Assembly (NCBI GenBank): GCA_963693365.1
Contig: CAVNZM010000007.1
Span: forward strand, 4,898,001-4,962,000
Length of the DNA: 64,000 nt
Reading direction: 5' to 3'
Origin: Amoebidium appalachense
Taxonomy: Eukaryota > Ichthyosporea
This document shows, one piece after another, positions 18,054-28,394 of the stretch. Both the position numbers and the translations under genes were made by a program. The notes under the pieces were generated by a model that did no database searches, was not told the DNA's origin, and was given only the letters and a program-made list of their open reading frames with translations. How positions within the stretch are numbered: position 1 is the first letter of the stretch; every line of letters begins with the position of its first letter.

Positions 18054-18960
18054 ATTTGTGAGAAAATGACCAAGCGAATATGACTAGGCGACAAAAAATT
18101 AATGAATGAAACGTTGAAACTGGAGACACTGCAAAGCTACAAAGGTTGCAAACAAATTCCGCACTGTATTGCCACTTGAATTTGCCCTAGCGCTCTGTGG
18201 CTCCTCCCTGCGTTACTGTGTGTGCATACAATACCATGAACTTCCTTCGTCTTTCAGTTATGATACACTCCCTGAGAACGTTTGACTTAGTTTGCTGGGG
18301 TACACTAGTGACAGAGAACGCGAACGCATGTATGCAGGACACAGCGGTTTGGGGAACAGTCACCGTACTATTTTCACTTAGCCAATCAAAATGAAAGGCT
18401 TTAGTGAACCAATCACATTATAGCTAAAATGTGTATTACACTACTGCAGGATGATTGGTTGTAGTATTTTGCCTGGCTTTCAGTAACCAAATGATATTTA
18501 TAGATATTTACAATAAGTAAACATTTTCTACAGAACAGAGAAATATATGATGACAACAACGGTGTTACAAATGGTTGCATAATTGTGGAGGGAATCTGTG
18601 AAGGCTTAGAGCAGTCATCACGATAAAGGCCTGTTTCGCTCACTGGCCGGCGGGCCGCTGGCCGTCCCGCGTCCGGGCTCCGGTGGATTTCAATAATGTT
18701 ATTGGTTCTATGTCATTTATTTATATAACGAATGCTCAAATATAGCTAAAATGATGAGGATTACCATTCGCTGAGATTTCACAGCCAATCAAACGGGCCT
18801 ATAAATCAAACTGCCCAATAAGCTGGTAAAAAAAAAAAAAAAAAAAAAAAAGAATGGCGCAGGGGCCAGGGAGGCTGAAACATGTTCCCCGCCCGTAAAC
18901 GTTTGAGTTTTAAGTATAATATTAGAAGTATAATATAATTTACTTACCCTTATTAGCCAA
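18054..18960. promoter_or_regulatory. CCAAT-rich upstream region of the C2/PLAC8 gene
   Basis: At least five CCAAT/ATTGG motifs, several as CCAATCA: near 18380, 18408, 18452, 18700 and 18785. A plus-strand TATAAAT lies near 18800 and an A23 run at 18829-18851. CCAAT boxes are NF-Y sites in most eukaryotes; use here is inferred. No gene is recognised in this stretch. Confidence 0.4.
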
Positions 18961-18999
18961 TTGCAATAGTCTTGATGGGGCTTTCCTGTACGCCTCCTT

Positions 19000-19242
19000 T
19001 CACGCCCAACTTGCTGGCATTGCCCATTGGAATTCGAAGTTGCATTCAGAAATTTTCGCGACCACGTGCCCCCCCTCCCCACACACATAATGCTGAACAC
19101 TTGCATCGGGATAAATGAGCTGCTTGCATGTGTAGCCATTCAGGCAAGCTGTTGTGGATTCTGAAAAGCCATTATTAATTAACACGTTCGTTTGGTAACG
19201 GCCGTCATGTGCATATAATAAAGTATATGGCGCCATGGCCAT
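19000..19242 (-). CDS. Possible small Cys-containing protein, unrecognised
   Basis: An open frame of 80 codons (MAMAPYTLLYAHDGRYQ... ending QWAMPASWA) with balanced composition, five Cys and no low-complexity sequence. There is no family resemblance, no clear promoter and no signal peptide. It may be a chance frame or part of a larger spliced gene. The sequence from 19243 to 19748 holds two more short frames that look like chance. Confidence 0.25.
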   Translation of the reverse strand: MAMAPYTLLYAHDGRYQTNVLINNGFSESTTACLNGYTCKQLIYPDASVQHYVCGEGGHVVAKISECNFEFQWAMPASWA

Positions 19243-19748
19243 GCCTATGTGTCCATCCTATCCATCATATATGACACAAGCTCTTTTATGATTGCACCAA
19301 ATATTCGCCACATTTTCATACGTGCGCGGGGTGGCCTTTGTGGCCCTGCAGCTGGACCCTCAACGCACCTCTATAGCCGCCGGGATGTTACATTGTGAAG
19401 CCATGCCGTCAGGCCCTAGTATCTCGGCATTCAGCTTGATAGTGAGCAGATCTGGTGCGAGATCTCTTCAATAGATTTGATGCAGGAAGCGGCCCGTATG
19501 ATTGCACGATGGTTAGTTAGATGCAAAAAGATCCACCCGCTCCATTGGCTATGAAGCCCAGGTGCAGAGCTAATAAGATGCATGTTATATTTGATTTGGC
19601 AGCCTGGCAGGCCAGATTTGAGCCTGAAGGGGAACCTACGAATGGCCAGCACACTGCACTGACATACATCATCATGCTATTCTGATCAGTCAAGGGTCAG
19701 TGCCCCGTTAGCAAGTAGAATACCTGATCACACGGAAGACCTTCGAGA

Positions 19749-20774
19749 ATGAAGAGTCTACTCTACATTTTACATGACCGAGAGTCTATGTGGGAGGAAA
19801 TCGTCGCGCACAAGCCGATATGGCGGAACCCCCAGGAGGTGGTAAACACAATCACCCAGCACGTCAAGAATGCCCGTCCGGCCGGCCAGGAAATGCACAA
19901 GCACAACTACGGATACAACAGCAAGGAAGTGTGCAGCGAGAGTGAGGCAAAGAGCATGATAACTAACTGGATGAAAGACGCAAACAAGGCCGGGGTTGTC
20001 AACTTTTACATCTACTACAGCGGCCACGGGTGCCGCCCGAGCAGCGACGCAGAAACGGACATAGGGGGGGAGTGGTGTCTGGGACAAATTGACTACAATA
20101 CTCGGGATGCTAAGGGGAACTATGTTTACAATGGGTGGCTCGACGTGAAATGGATGGTGGACGCATGGAACAAGAACGTGCCGCGGAACACGGTGCCCGA
20201 GAGAGAAGTAAAGGGTGGTAGACCGCCGCGCACACTGCACCTGTATCTCGAATCTTGCCACTCAAACGTGTGGACGAAATACGTTAAAGAAAACAAGATT
20301 ACAAACATTCGCATCATTGGTGACAAGAGTGGGCTGGCACAGGGAGACCTGATTACGAGGATATTCAAAAACGGGAGGATGCGTCCACCAGGCAAGAACC
20401 AGCGCAAAAACGTGGTGAACGAAGATGCGTACAGTGAGGCGGGCGGTGATTTGGATGAAAGGCAGGACCCATCCGATTTGGACTCAGACTCCGACGACAG
20501 TTTGGAGCTAGGTGTAATTCCTTCGGAGGGAAATGACGAAGAGGTCGATGAGCTTGCAGACAAAATTAGGGACGATCTAAAAATTGCGACGACAGCAGGA
20601 ACTAGACTAAGTGTCGAAATAGTGGAGTCTGTGTGCGCGAGAATGATTGATGTCGGCTCTGGAAAAAACAAAACGACGAGACGGTGTGCAATGACTGCCT
20701 ACAACGGGATGTTCTGCAGCCGACATGGTGGGAAGTCGAAAAAGGAACAGCTTGTTGGCACAAAAAAGGCATAA
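19749..20774 (+). CDS. Caspase/metacaspase-fold (clan CD) protease-like protein
   Basis: An intronless 341-residue protein. Residues 85-94 (NFYIYYSGHG) match the caspase-fold His motif (His93), and 164-172 (HLYLESCHS) match the Cys strand (Cys170), giving the expected His/Cys dyad. Between them sit WCLGQIDY and GWLDVKWMVDAW, like the spacer of metacaspase and peptidase C14 p20 domains. Residues about 228-275 are a strongly acidic linker rich in Asp and Ser. The C terminus carries a Cys/His cluster, TRRCAMTAYNGMFCSRHGG, resembling a small zinc-binding knuckle. There is no death-fold or LSD1-type prodomain, because the caspase-like part starts almost at Met1. Activity and substrate specificity cannot be told from sequence. 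Being intronless among intron-rich genes suggests retrocopy or transfer, but this is only inference. Confidence 0.75.
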   Translation: MKSLLYILHDRESMWEEIVAHKPIWRNPQEVVNTITQHVKNARPAGQEMHKHNYGYNSKEVCSESEAKSMITNWMKDANKAGVVNFYIYYSGHGCRPSSDAETDIGGEWCLGQIDYNTRDAKGNYVYNGWLDVKWMVDAWNKNVPRNTVPEREVKGGRPPRTLHLYLESCHSNVWTKYVKENKITNIRIIGDKSGLAQGDLITRIFKNGRMRPPGKNQRKNVVNEDAYSEAGGDLDERQDPSDLDSDSDDSLELGVIPSEGNDEEVDELADKIRDDLKIATTAGTRLSVEIVESVCARMIDVGSGKNKTTRRCAMTAYNGMFCSRHGGKSKKEQLVGTKKA

Positions 20775-20806
20775 GTGCACAGTGTTTCCTTTGATTCTTC
20801 TCTATT

Positions 20807-20946
20807 GCAGAATGATTCTGCTGCAGAATAACGGCTTCATTGCAGAGTAATTCTGCTACAAGCAGAATAATTCTGCTAGCAGATCCAAAGTGATTCTGCT
20901 TTTTGCAGAATAATCTCCCAGCGGAAGAGGGAGATTATTCTGCAAA
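20807..20946. repeat. Array of GCAGAATNATTCTGC palindromes ending in a hairpin
   Basis: Palindromic 15-mers at 20807-20821 (GCAGAATGATTCTGC), 20842-20856 and 20862-20876 (GCAGAATAATTCTGC). These are followed by a perfect inverted repeat with 18-bp arms (20902-20919 and 20929-20946) and a 9-nt loop. The array begins 33 nt after the caspase-like stop codon. The same motif recurs inside the element at 24861-25055. Confidence 0.85.
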
Positions 20947-21146
20947 GAGCTGAATTAGCCTACGGGGACGTGTTTTTCACCTGCTCACCTGTTTTTCAAC
21001 GGGTCCCCCGGGACATGGGTGGGGGGGTGGGGGGGGGGGGGGGTGGGGGGGAGGGGGGGGGTGTTGGAAGTAGAGTCCGCTGTGACTAGGCCCTCGTCGT
21101 GGCGCGCTTGGGCGCTGACCCGTTTTTTTACTGCTTTCAGTGTGTT

Positions 21147-21224
21147 AACTCCATGACTGAACTCCATGACTGAACTCCATGACTGAACTCCATGACTGAA
21201 CTCCATGACTGAACTCCATGTCTG
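21147..21224. repeat. 13-bp tandem repeat, six copies
   Basis: AACTCCATGACTG repeated six times with one change in the last copy. A minus-strand TATATAA lies at 21244-21250 just upstream on that strand, and every repeat unit contains a minus-strand CAT. No credible protein follows. Confidence 0.9.
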
Positions 21225-22911
21225 CACCTGGCAGAGACGTGGCTTATATACCCGTGGGGCAGCAGTCTGGAATGTAATCCGGATGCCAGGCGCTAATCGG
21301 ATTGGTTACTTTCATTTAGAGATCTCTGGGACCAGTGAACCAATCGTTTGCAGTCAAAACACAATTGGCAACATTCCTCAACTATGCAGATGTGCATGTG
21401 GTGATCGAGTGCCAGCGTGTGTCTGTGTACACGGAACCAATTGTAAAGCTAACATACACATATTGTGGAGTGAGCGTAAGCCTGCACAAGAGGGGGGGGG
21501 GGGGGGGGGGGGGTTATGAAAAATGGGATTAGAGGGTGCTTAAGGTTGATCTGGGACGAAAGTTAGCCCATTAGACAGGACAGCGCTAGCCTCGGACGTT
21601 TATGTGTGGTAGGCACACACTGGGATTGCAGTTAAATAAAGATGGCCCAAAAGGGGAGGCACGTGTGAAAAAGACGTCCCCCTAGGCTAGACTAATAAAA
21701 AGGGGCATTTATAAGAACAATAAATGATGTGCGAACTGTGGGTGGAGCAGAGGGGGGAGGGGGGGGGGGGGGGGGCAGGAGAGGAAGAAAGGGAGGAGGA
21801 GGGGGGGGGGGGGCGGGGGAGGGGGCTCGAGGTTGTCTGCCTTGAGGATTTTCTATGGTTTTGGAGATAGTATTCGGTAACTGCAGAAAGAAGTGTAGCA
21901 GAGGCAGCTCTGTCGTAGTGCATGCCCCTTGCATACATTACCACACACGTACGCGTACGGCAGTGTACTTATCCCCCTCCCCCCCCCCCCCCCCCCCCCT
22001 CCCCATCCTTCTCCTCCCTCCTCCAGCCCTCCCCCCCCCCCCCCCCCCCCCAAACAACAACAACAACAACAAAAACAAGCTGCTGGGCATTAACAATATA
22101 CAACAGAAAGTGCAAAATACAAAACTGTGTTCGATCGGCAGGACCATGACGTATTCATGGGCCAAAGGAGATGATGTCGACGTCACAGGTGCACGTGTGA
22201 TTTTGCACATTGATGGTTGATTTCAATAGTATATTCCTAATAATCACCACTTCAGTGCATAAATGCAGAGCGGAATGCTTCCGAATGGAACGAAGCGAGG
22301 AATGTGTGGTAGATCGGCAACACACGCACACACAGGTACACGCACACACAGGCAACCCCCCTTCCCCCCCCCCCCCCCCCCCCTCGCCCATCCACCCATC
22401 CATTCCCCTTCTCGCTACCCCACACATACAGACCTCACAGGCAGACATATTTCACCTACTAATGCACCTAAGTGGGCCTGAACACACTGTAAATCTCACC
22501 TGCACCTATACAAAGACAAGCACACGCGTTCCTTTCAACCTGTACCACACCCACGAGCTTTGCATTGGGCACGCACATATTAAAGAGTTTCAGTTAATAA
22601 ATACCGTTGGGGTAGACTAGTGCTTTGTTTTTGTTTTGCGGCAAAGGCAGCATCCTTGTTGCCACAACCGCCCAACGAAGAGCTCATAATATCTTGGAAT
22701 CGAAGAAAACAGAGTCTGGGCTTCGGTTTGTGCACGCACTGTGTGGATGTGTGTGTGACAGAGTTTGGCCAAGTCCGCTTTGTTGCAGTGGATGCCAGGT
22801 AGACACCCCAAGTAAATAAGGCTTGGCGAAGTGTTTGTTACAACTGAAGCATCCTTGAAAAACATCGCGTTCAAATTTGGGCTGCATGCAGGCTGCAGCA
22901 TGCATGCATAC

Positions 22912-22971
22912 CAAGGCCTCCTAAATAGCACACCTATTTAGGAGGCCTTGTGTGCTATTTAGGAGGCCTTG
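22912..22971. repeat. Three-arm repeat: inverted then direct 17-mer
   Basis: CAAGGCCTCCTAAATAG (22912-22928), a 5-nt spacer, its exact reverse complement (22934-22950), TGTG, then a second exact copy of that complement (22955-22971). The block is flanked on both sides by GCATGCATGCAT-like palindromes. Confidence 0.9.
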
Positions 22972-23075
22972 ATGCATGCATGCTTGGAAGCCTGGAACAG
23001 CATTCACCAATCAGCTCACTAAAAATAAATAATGTTTGCGACAATCTGTCTGTTACCTGAAACCAATCATTACTC

Positions 23076-23483
23076 TTAATGTTTTGTTGTTTCCCATATA
23101 CGACTTATCGCATTCAGATCGAGCAAATTATACGAAATCTCTGCGGTTTTGTAACTGCGGATGTCACAACAATGCATGATTTCTATTTCTTTTCGCGACG
23201 AGGCGACATTTTGACCTGGCAAGAGGCGACATGTTATTCCAGGCAACTTAGTTAGGATGTTGTTCTTTCTGGATTTTATTGTGTCTTTGGTGGTGTCACA
23301 CAAAGCTTTAAGGGAGTCATATTTGCACGCGGCACACACCAGCCTACAACGCCTGCCTGTGTACAAGGGGTTCTGTTTTTTTATCTCACGCAGTTTCGAG
23401 TTGCGTGTGTGTGCAACATAGACGTTCGTAGACCTCTTTGCTGCAGGCGGCAGGGCACAGCAACAGCGGGTCGGTGGGAACAC
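23076..23483 (-). CDS. Possible protein, unrecognised
   Basis: An open frame of 135 codons, Lys/Arg-rich, with a Cys-rich start and RRCRLVCAACKYDSLKALC, then KTAEISYNLLDLNAISRIW before the stop. Composition is protein-like and not low-complexity, but there is no recognisable family and no promoter evidence. It could be a decayed transposase fragment. Confidence 0.25.
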   Translation of the reverse strand: MFPPTRCCCALPPAAKRSTNVYVAHTRNSKLREIKKQNPLYTGRRCRLVCAACKYDSLKALCDTTKDTIKSRKNNILTKLPGITCRLLPGQNVASSRKEIEIMHCCDIRSYKTAEISYNLLDLNAISRIWETTKH

Positions 23484-24363
23484 GGCAGGCTGCGCCTTCC
23501 AATTTCTCTCCTCGCTGTGTGACCGGCAGTTTCCACGCTACCTGACTGCAACGCGCACGTACGTGTACCACAGTGGCAGGCATAGTCAGGACTTGACAAA
23601 CACAAAACAAGCTGTTCACCGAGCACACAAAGTGAGTGATGAAAGACCCAACACTTCCAAACACGTAACCCGGCACCTGGCAGCGTGCAGACAAACACAC
23701 AAACACATGCACGTAATTAAACGTCCTAAACCTCACTCACGGGCACGCACAAACGACCTTACAAACACCTGCACACATGTCCACACGTGCATTCTCAATT
23801 GCGCCGTCGCACGCGTGCTCACACACGGACACCATGATGATGCACACACACAGACCCACAAGCACAGACACACGTACGCATACAGTGTCTAAAAAACACG
23901 CACAAAAGCACACAACAACACATACGTGCATGCTTCCGAGCATGCAAGCACACACGAACAAACACACACACAAACACACACATACCAACATCATATAAAT
24001 CAGTAATAGCAAGACTTTTTTTGTTATAAAAGTCAATAAGTTATTACGTTTAATTACTTATGAAACGTAGGGGCTCCCCGTACGAGTGTCCCTGTGTTCT
24101 TCTGCAAACACGATATGCTACTCGCTGCAGCTGTTATGTTGAAAGAATGACGCAATATATTATTAGCACGCGACTTAGAATTAATGACTAAATATATCCC
24201 CCCCCCCCCCCCCCCCGCCCGCCCCCCCACTTCCCCCCTTTCCAAACAGGACAAAAAAAAGAGGGGGAAATCTGATTAATAGAGCCCTCCCCCCCGTCTA
24301 ACCCCCCCCCCCCCCCCCCACCACCACCACCACCACCACCTCCCCAGAAAGAGCGAGAGAGAG

Positions 24364-24375
24364 TTGAGAGCCTAT

Positions 24376-24446
<71 letters not shown>

Positions 24447-24800
24447 GGGGGGGGGGAGGGAGGGAGAGAGGGAGGGAGGGAGGGAGAGAGGGAGGGAGGG
24501 AGGGAGGGAGGGAGGGAGGGAGGGAGGGAGGGAGAGAGGGAGAGAGAGAAAGGGAAGGAGTGGGGGAGAGAGAGAAAGGGAGGGAGTGGGGGAGGGAGGG
24601 AGGGAGGGAGGGAGGGAGGGAGGGAGGGAGGGAGGGAGAGAGGAAGGGAGAGAGGGAGGGAGGGAGGGAGGGAGGGAGGGAGATAGGGGAGGGGGTGGGG
24701 GTGGGGGTGGTGGTGAAGGGAAGGGAGTGGGAGGGGGGGCAGGGGGGGGTGGGGGGAGGAGGGGGGGGGGGGGGAGGGGGGGGAATGGAGAGGGAGGGGA
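24364..24800. repeat. (GA)n and (GGGA)n purine tract
   Basis: (GA)n at about 24379-24436, then poly-G, then long (GGGA)n arrays to about 24690. The plus strand is almost pure purine for more than 400 bp. Confidence 0.95.
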
Positions 24801-24860
24801 GATCCTGTGAAGAGGAAGGGAAGAAGAAAGAACGAAAGAGGAGGTGGGGAGAGGGAGAAA

Positions 24861-25055
24861 AGGGCCCAACCACACCTGCCAGAGTCAACTTACAAAAAGC
24901 AGACTTTGCGGGATTATTCTGCAAAAAGCGGAATTATTCTGCAAAAAAGCAGAATGCCGAATTATTCTGCAAAAAAAAAGAATGCAGAATTATTCTGCTT
25001 TTACTGAGAATTAATCTGCTCGAATCAACTTGACTCAGCCGATGTGGTTGGGCCC
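24861..25055. mobile_element. MITE-like element with terminal inverted repeats
   Basis: The left end AGGGCCCAACCACA (24861-24874) is repeated exactly in reverse at the right end (25042-25055). Beyond it AGTCAA also pairs after a 1-nt offset, so the arms reach about 30 bp. The flanks share GAAA (24857-24860 and 25056-25059), a possible 4-bp target duplication, although the surroundings are purine-rich. The interior holds several copies of the ATTATTCTGC half-palindrome found at 20807-20946. There is no coding capacity, so it is a non-autonomous DNA element. Confidence 0.65.
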
Positions 25056-25211
25056 TGAAAAAGAGAGAAAGAGAGAGAGGAGAGGGAGTGAGTGCGAGAG
25101 ACAGGAAATCGAAACATCTGAGAGGTGGGGATAGTGAGGGTGGGGGGGGGGGGGGGGGAAGAGAGAGAGGGTGGGGGGGGGGGGGAGAAAAGAGAGAGAG
25201 GGGGGGGGGGG

Positions 25212-25317
<106 letters not shown>

Positions 25318-25368
25318 AGAGAGAGGGAAGGAGGGAGAGAGCCTCGGGGGGGGGGGGGGGGGGGGGAG

Positions 25369-25400
<32 letters not shown>

Positions 25401-25594
25401 TTATGATATAGGGATAGAGAAAGAGTGAAAAGATATGGGTAGGGGGAGACGGTTGAGGAACAGAGCGTGTGCTTGTTGGGGAGGTCGCATACGTGCTGCT
25501 TGAAAGGAGCTCGAGGGAACTAAGTTGAGGCTGACTCGGGGTAGAGCTCGTGTTGACAACAGTATTTATTTTGACAACAGTATGTATTAATACA

Positions 25595-26086
25595 TCGACG
25601 GTCCACCGGTCTGGCCGCCCCCTAGAATCCATCACCCCAGACCACGTCAAAGCAGCACCACCAATTTGTTATCACCCGGCCGTAAGACATGACGTCATGA
25701 ACAGCACCGGCCCTCTGACGTCGACGGCGCGCCGCTTGGGCATCCCGGCCCAACGTTCAAGTGGGAGACCAATCCGAGTCACCGGCCACGGTTCGGGTCA
25801 GCGTCCTGGGCATGGGGTCTTCCCTTTCAAGTCTTTATGTTTGTGTATGTGTCCCGGGTCGCTCCCGGCTGGTGTTGTTAAAGTGAGCTGTGCTCATTTC
25901 CCCACTAGCGTTGCTGCGGCTAGAACCGTGGGATAAGGCGTAACTAAAAATAGTGCCAGTTGGGGTCAATTAGAATCCTGACTTATGAGTGTGCTATACA
26001 GTACGATCTGTGTCTAGGCGGAAGACGGTAAGCTCCCCTGAGGCAGTGCCTCGCCGGGAGTGAAACGGGATAAAATAAAAAAAAAA
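25595..26086 (+). mobile_element. Non-LTR retroelement copy with 13-bp target-site duplication
   Basis: ATGTATTAATACA at 25582-25594 is repeated exactly at 26087-26099. The 492 bp between ends GGGATAAAATAAAAAAAAAA, and the last 70 bp match the copy at 6649-6842. The body is GC-rich and unique in this window. It has no reverse transcriptase, so it is either a 5'-truncated LINE or a SINE. GGTTCGGGTCA near 25791 is loosely like a Pol III B box, but I cannot support a tRNA-derived head. Confidence 0.85.
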
Positions 26087-26275
26087 ATGTATTAATACAA
26101 GAACTTTCAGTTGAGTTCAAGTTGTCCACTACACGTGGCAGAATTAGACTGCTACAAGCAGTCTTTTATTCTCTCGGGATCAGTTTCATTGAAATAACCA
26201 GAGCACCAGTACTTCCCCTATGTACGTACATATTTCATACGATTAGCTATGTCAATATAATTTCACATTCGTGCA

Positions 26276-26947
26276 TTACTGATCAGCCCCCTCATCCACG
26301 TAGGGCACCTCCTCTCCATCCACCACCAGATTCTCCTCACCCACAGCACTTCCCTCGATAGCATCATCATTGCCAGCAGACGCAGCAACGGGGGATGCGT
26401 TCGAGGTCACTGGGACCTGAGCGGGGTGTGGCGCAGTGACAGGGGCGGGGGCTGGTTTGGCAGGGGCCACCTTGCGCGCAGGGGCAGGGGCAGGCTTTGT
26501 GGCCGGGCGGGACACGGGGGCGGAGTTATCAGCACAACAGCCCCGGGCCCAGCCCTTCCAGCCCTGGCCGGCAGGGCACGTGGGGACGGCGCAGCAGCGG
26601 CCGGTGCGTGGGTCCCACGTCTGGTTGATGGGGCAGTCGTTTCGGCAGCAGCCGGCCGCCCAGCCCTTCCAGGCCTGGCCGGGCGCACACTCGGGAATGG
26701 TACGGCAGCCCGTGCGCCACTGCCACTGGCCCTGAGGGCACGACCCCCACAGGTTGGCGCCTGCTGGCTTCCCGGCCAATGGGCCCCAGTTCCAGCCCCA
26801 GCCCCAGTTATTCACCGCAGCCGCGCTGCTGGGCTTGGCCGTGGCCGTGGCGGACGGGTTCCATCCCCACCACGTGTTGGGACCCCACGTGGCCTCTGTC
26901 TGCTGCGCCGTGACGGCCAAAAGGGCCCCAAAAAGGATGGGCTGCAT
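26276..26947 (-). CDS. Secreted Cys/Trp-rich repeat protein
   Basis: An intronless 223-residue protein. Residues 1-19 form a signal peptide (MQPILFGALLAVTAQQTEA), so it should be exported to the surface or wall. A Trp/Gly/Asn-rich stretch follows (20-60). A Cys-rich core (about 68-140) is built from related modules of the form CxxGQxWkGWaxGCC, with 11 Cys including three CC pairs. A Pro/Ala/Lys linker (about 145-185) leads to an acidic tail ending EGADQ. I know no matching family; the modular layout is like extracellular matrix, wall or adhesive proteins. The start is chosen because the signal peptide follows it directly and a TATA box lies about 250 bp upstream. Confidence 0.75.
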   Translation of the reverse strand: MQPILFGALLAVTAQQTEATWGPNTWWGWNPSATATAKPSSAAAVNNWGWGWNWGPLAGKPAGANLWGSCPQGQWQWRTGCRTIPECAPGQAWKGWAAGCCRNDCPINQTWDPRTGRCCAVPTCPAGQGWKGWARGCCADNSAPVSRPATKPAPAPARKVAPAKPAPAPVTAPHPAQVPVTSNASPVAASAGNDDAIEGSAVGEENLVVDGEEVPYVDEGADQ

Positions 26948-27194
26948 GGTTGCGTGGGCGGGTGGTTGAAGAATAGATGATCGTGTCTAAATGGGTGGTT
27001 TGTGCCACCTTGGTTGTGTATGTGCGGGCTACAACAGATAATCTCTTCGACCCGTGTTCTACAAGGCAGTGTGCAGTACGGCAAACTCGGAGACGACGAG
27101 AATCTGAAGAGCGAACAGGGTTGGAGTTGTGTTGAGAGGAGGGGTTGGCTGTACTTGTAAGTTGTGAAACTGAGAGAGTTGGTGGAAGTTCGAT

Positions 27195-27263
27195 GTTTAT
27201 ATACTTGCGGGAAGTGCGACGCATCTCTATGGTTGGTTCTTACGAACAAGACGTGTGATTGGT
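27195..27263 (-). promoter_or_regulatory. TATA and CCAAT boxes of the secreted protein gene
   Basis: On the minus strand GTATATAAAC lies at 27195-27204 and a CCAAT box (ATTGG at about 27259) upstream of it, the same pair of elements seen before the DnaJ gene. Confidence 0.65.
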
Positions 27264-27673
27264 CAATCTAGACTCTCAACAGTCTCAAGTTGAGTGATCT
27301 CAACTTCTCATGGGTTCAACTTTGACAGAGAGTAAGACATGGGCCGATGCGACTGCGCCTATTGAAACAATAATGAGCCTCAAATTTTGAAGCATAATTA
27401 AAAGGTTCAAGGTTTGAAAGTCTTTGCTTCTGATACTCACATGCTACACACATATAAAATCAATGGTTATGGGCTTTGAGTCATTTACGGCAATGTGTGA
27501 TGCGAGTCGAATATCGGATTGGATGTTTGTAACTCTGTTTATTCAATGGTATGCATGTTTGATAAATTTCGACCCATCGATTCGGCAAGAATATCTCATC
27601 ATAATTAGTGACTTCTTGTGAAGTTGTGATGATTATTATTTTTTTTTTTTTGTAAATTTACAACAGTAGGATA

Positions 27674-27736
27674 AGAATCACATCAATACCCGCATTCGAT
27701 TGAATAGAATCACATCAATACCCGCATTCGATTGAA
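27674..27736. repeat. 32-bp tandem duplication
   Basis: Two adjacent copies of a unit starting AGAATCACATCAATACCCGC, differing only at the last bases. It lies in otherwise ordinary intergenic sequence; no gene is seen from 26948 to 28950. Confidence 0.9.
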
Positions 27737-28050
27737 GAAGGGTGAGAAAATGAAAATTAATCCCAAGCTGATGGTGAAAAACTCAGCGTTAGAAATGCAA
27801 ATGACTCCCAAACTCCAAAGCAAACAGCATGAAGTTCCGAATTACTTATCATAGATGTCTATTCCGTCGGGAATGTCGAATCATCGAATGAGCTTGCTCT
27901 CATCGGTCGTACCAGGTCACGTGTTTACCGCTATATTATATATATACTACAAGGGGTCCGGCTCGCGCGCTGCGCGCGCTTGCAGGCTGGGTGTGGAGGG
28001 AGATGTGATTAAAGATAGGGGAGCTGATGTTTCCAAGGGTCGAAGTCACA

Positions 28051-28051
<1 letters not shown>

Positions 28052-28082
<31 letters not shown>

Positions 28083-28394
28083 GAGACCCCCCCCCCCCCC
28101 CCTCTCTTTTCTTCCTCTCCCCCTCCCCCCCCCCCCCCCCCCTCCCCCCCCTCCCCCCCTCTTACGCTTCCCCCCGAGCTCGAGATGGGGCAAAGATGCC
28201 CCCCACCCCCGCCCCCTCTCCCTTTGTCCCCCCCCCCCCCCCCCCCCCCCCCCCCTTTTTTGCCCCCCCCCCCCCCCCCCCTAAATTTCTCCCTTCCCCT
28301 CTCCCCCCCCCCCCCCCCCCCCCCCTCATTCAAGGATTTATTTGGGCATAGCAACTTGATCAACAGTTATCAACAATTTATTTGGGCGTAGCAT
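28052..28394. repeat. Poly-C megatract and flanking short direct repeat
   Basis: About 270 bp of almost pure C with scattered T and A, followed by two copies of ATTTATTTGGGC(A/G)TAGCA (about 28336 and 28377) and the palindrome-rich GCATGCTAGGCATGCTAGC. Confidence 0.9.

Larger units (their letters stand above)
21251..24300. other. Gene-poor region
   Basis: Contains poly-G (21491-21513), mixed G-rich (21750-21830), C-rich (21970-22050, 22350-22383) and CA-rich (23690-23990) sequence. Ordinary-complexity sequence between 22050 and 23690 holds only short frames. Confidence 0.5.
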
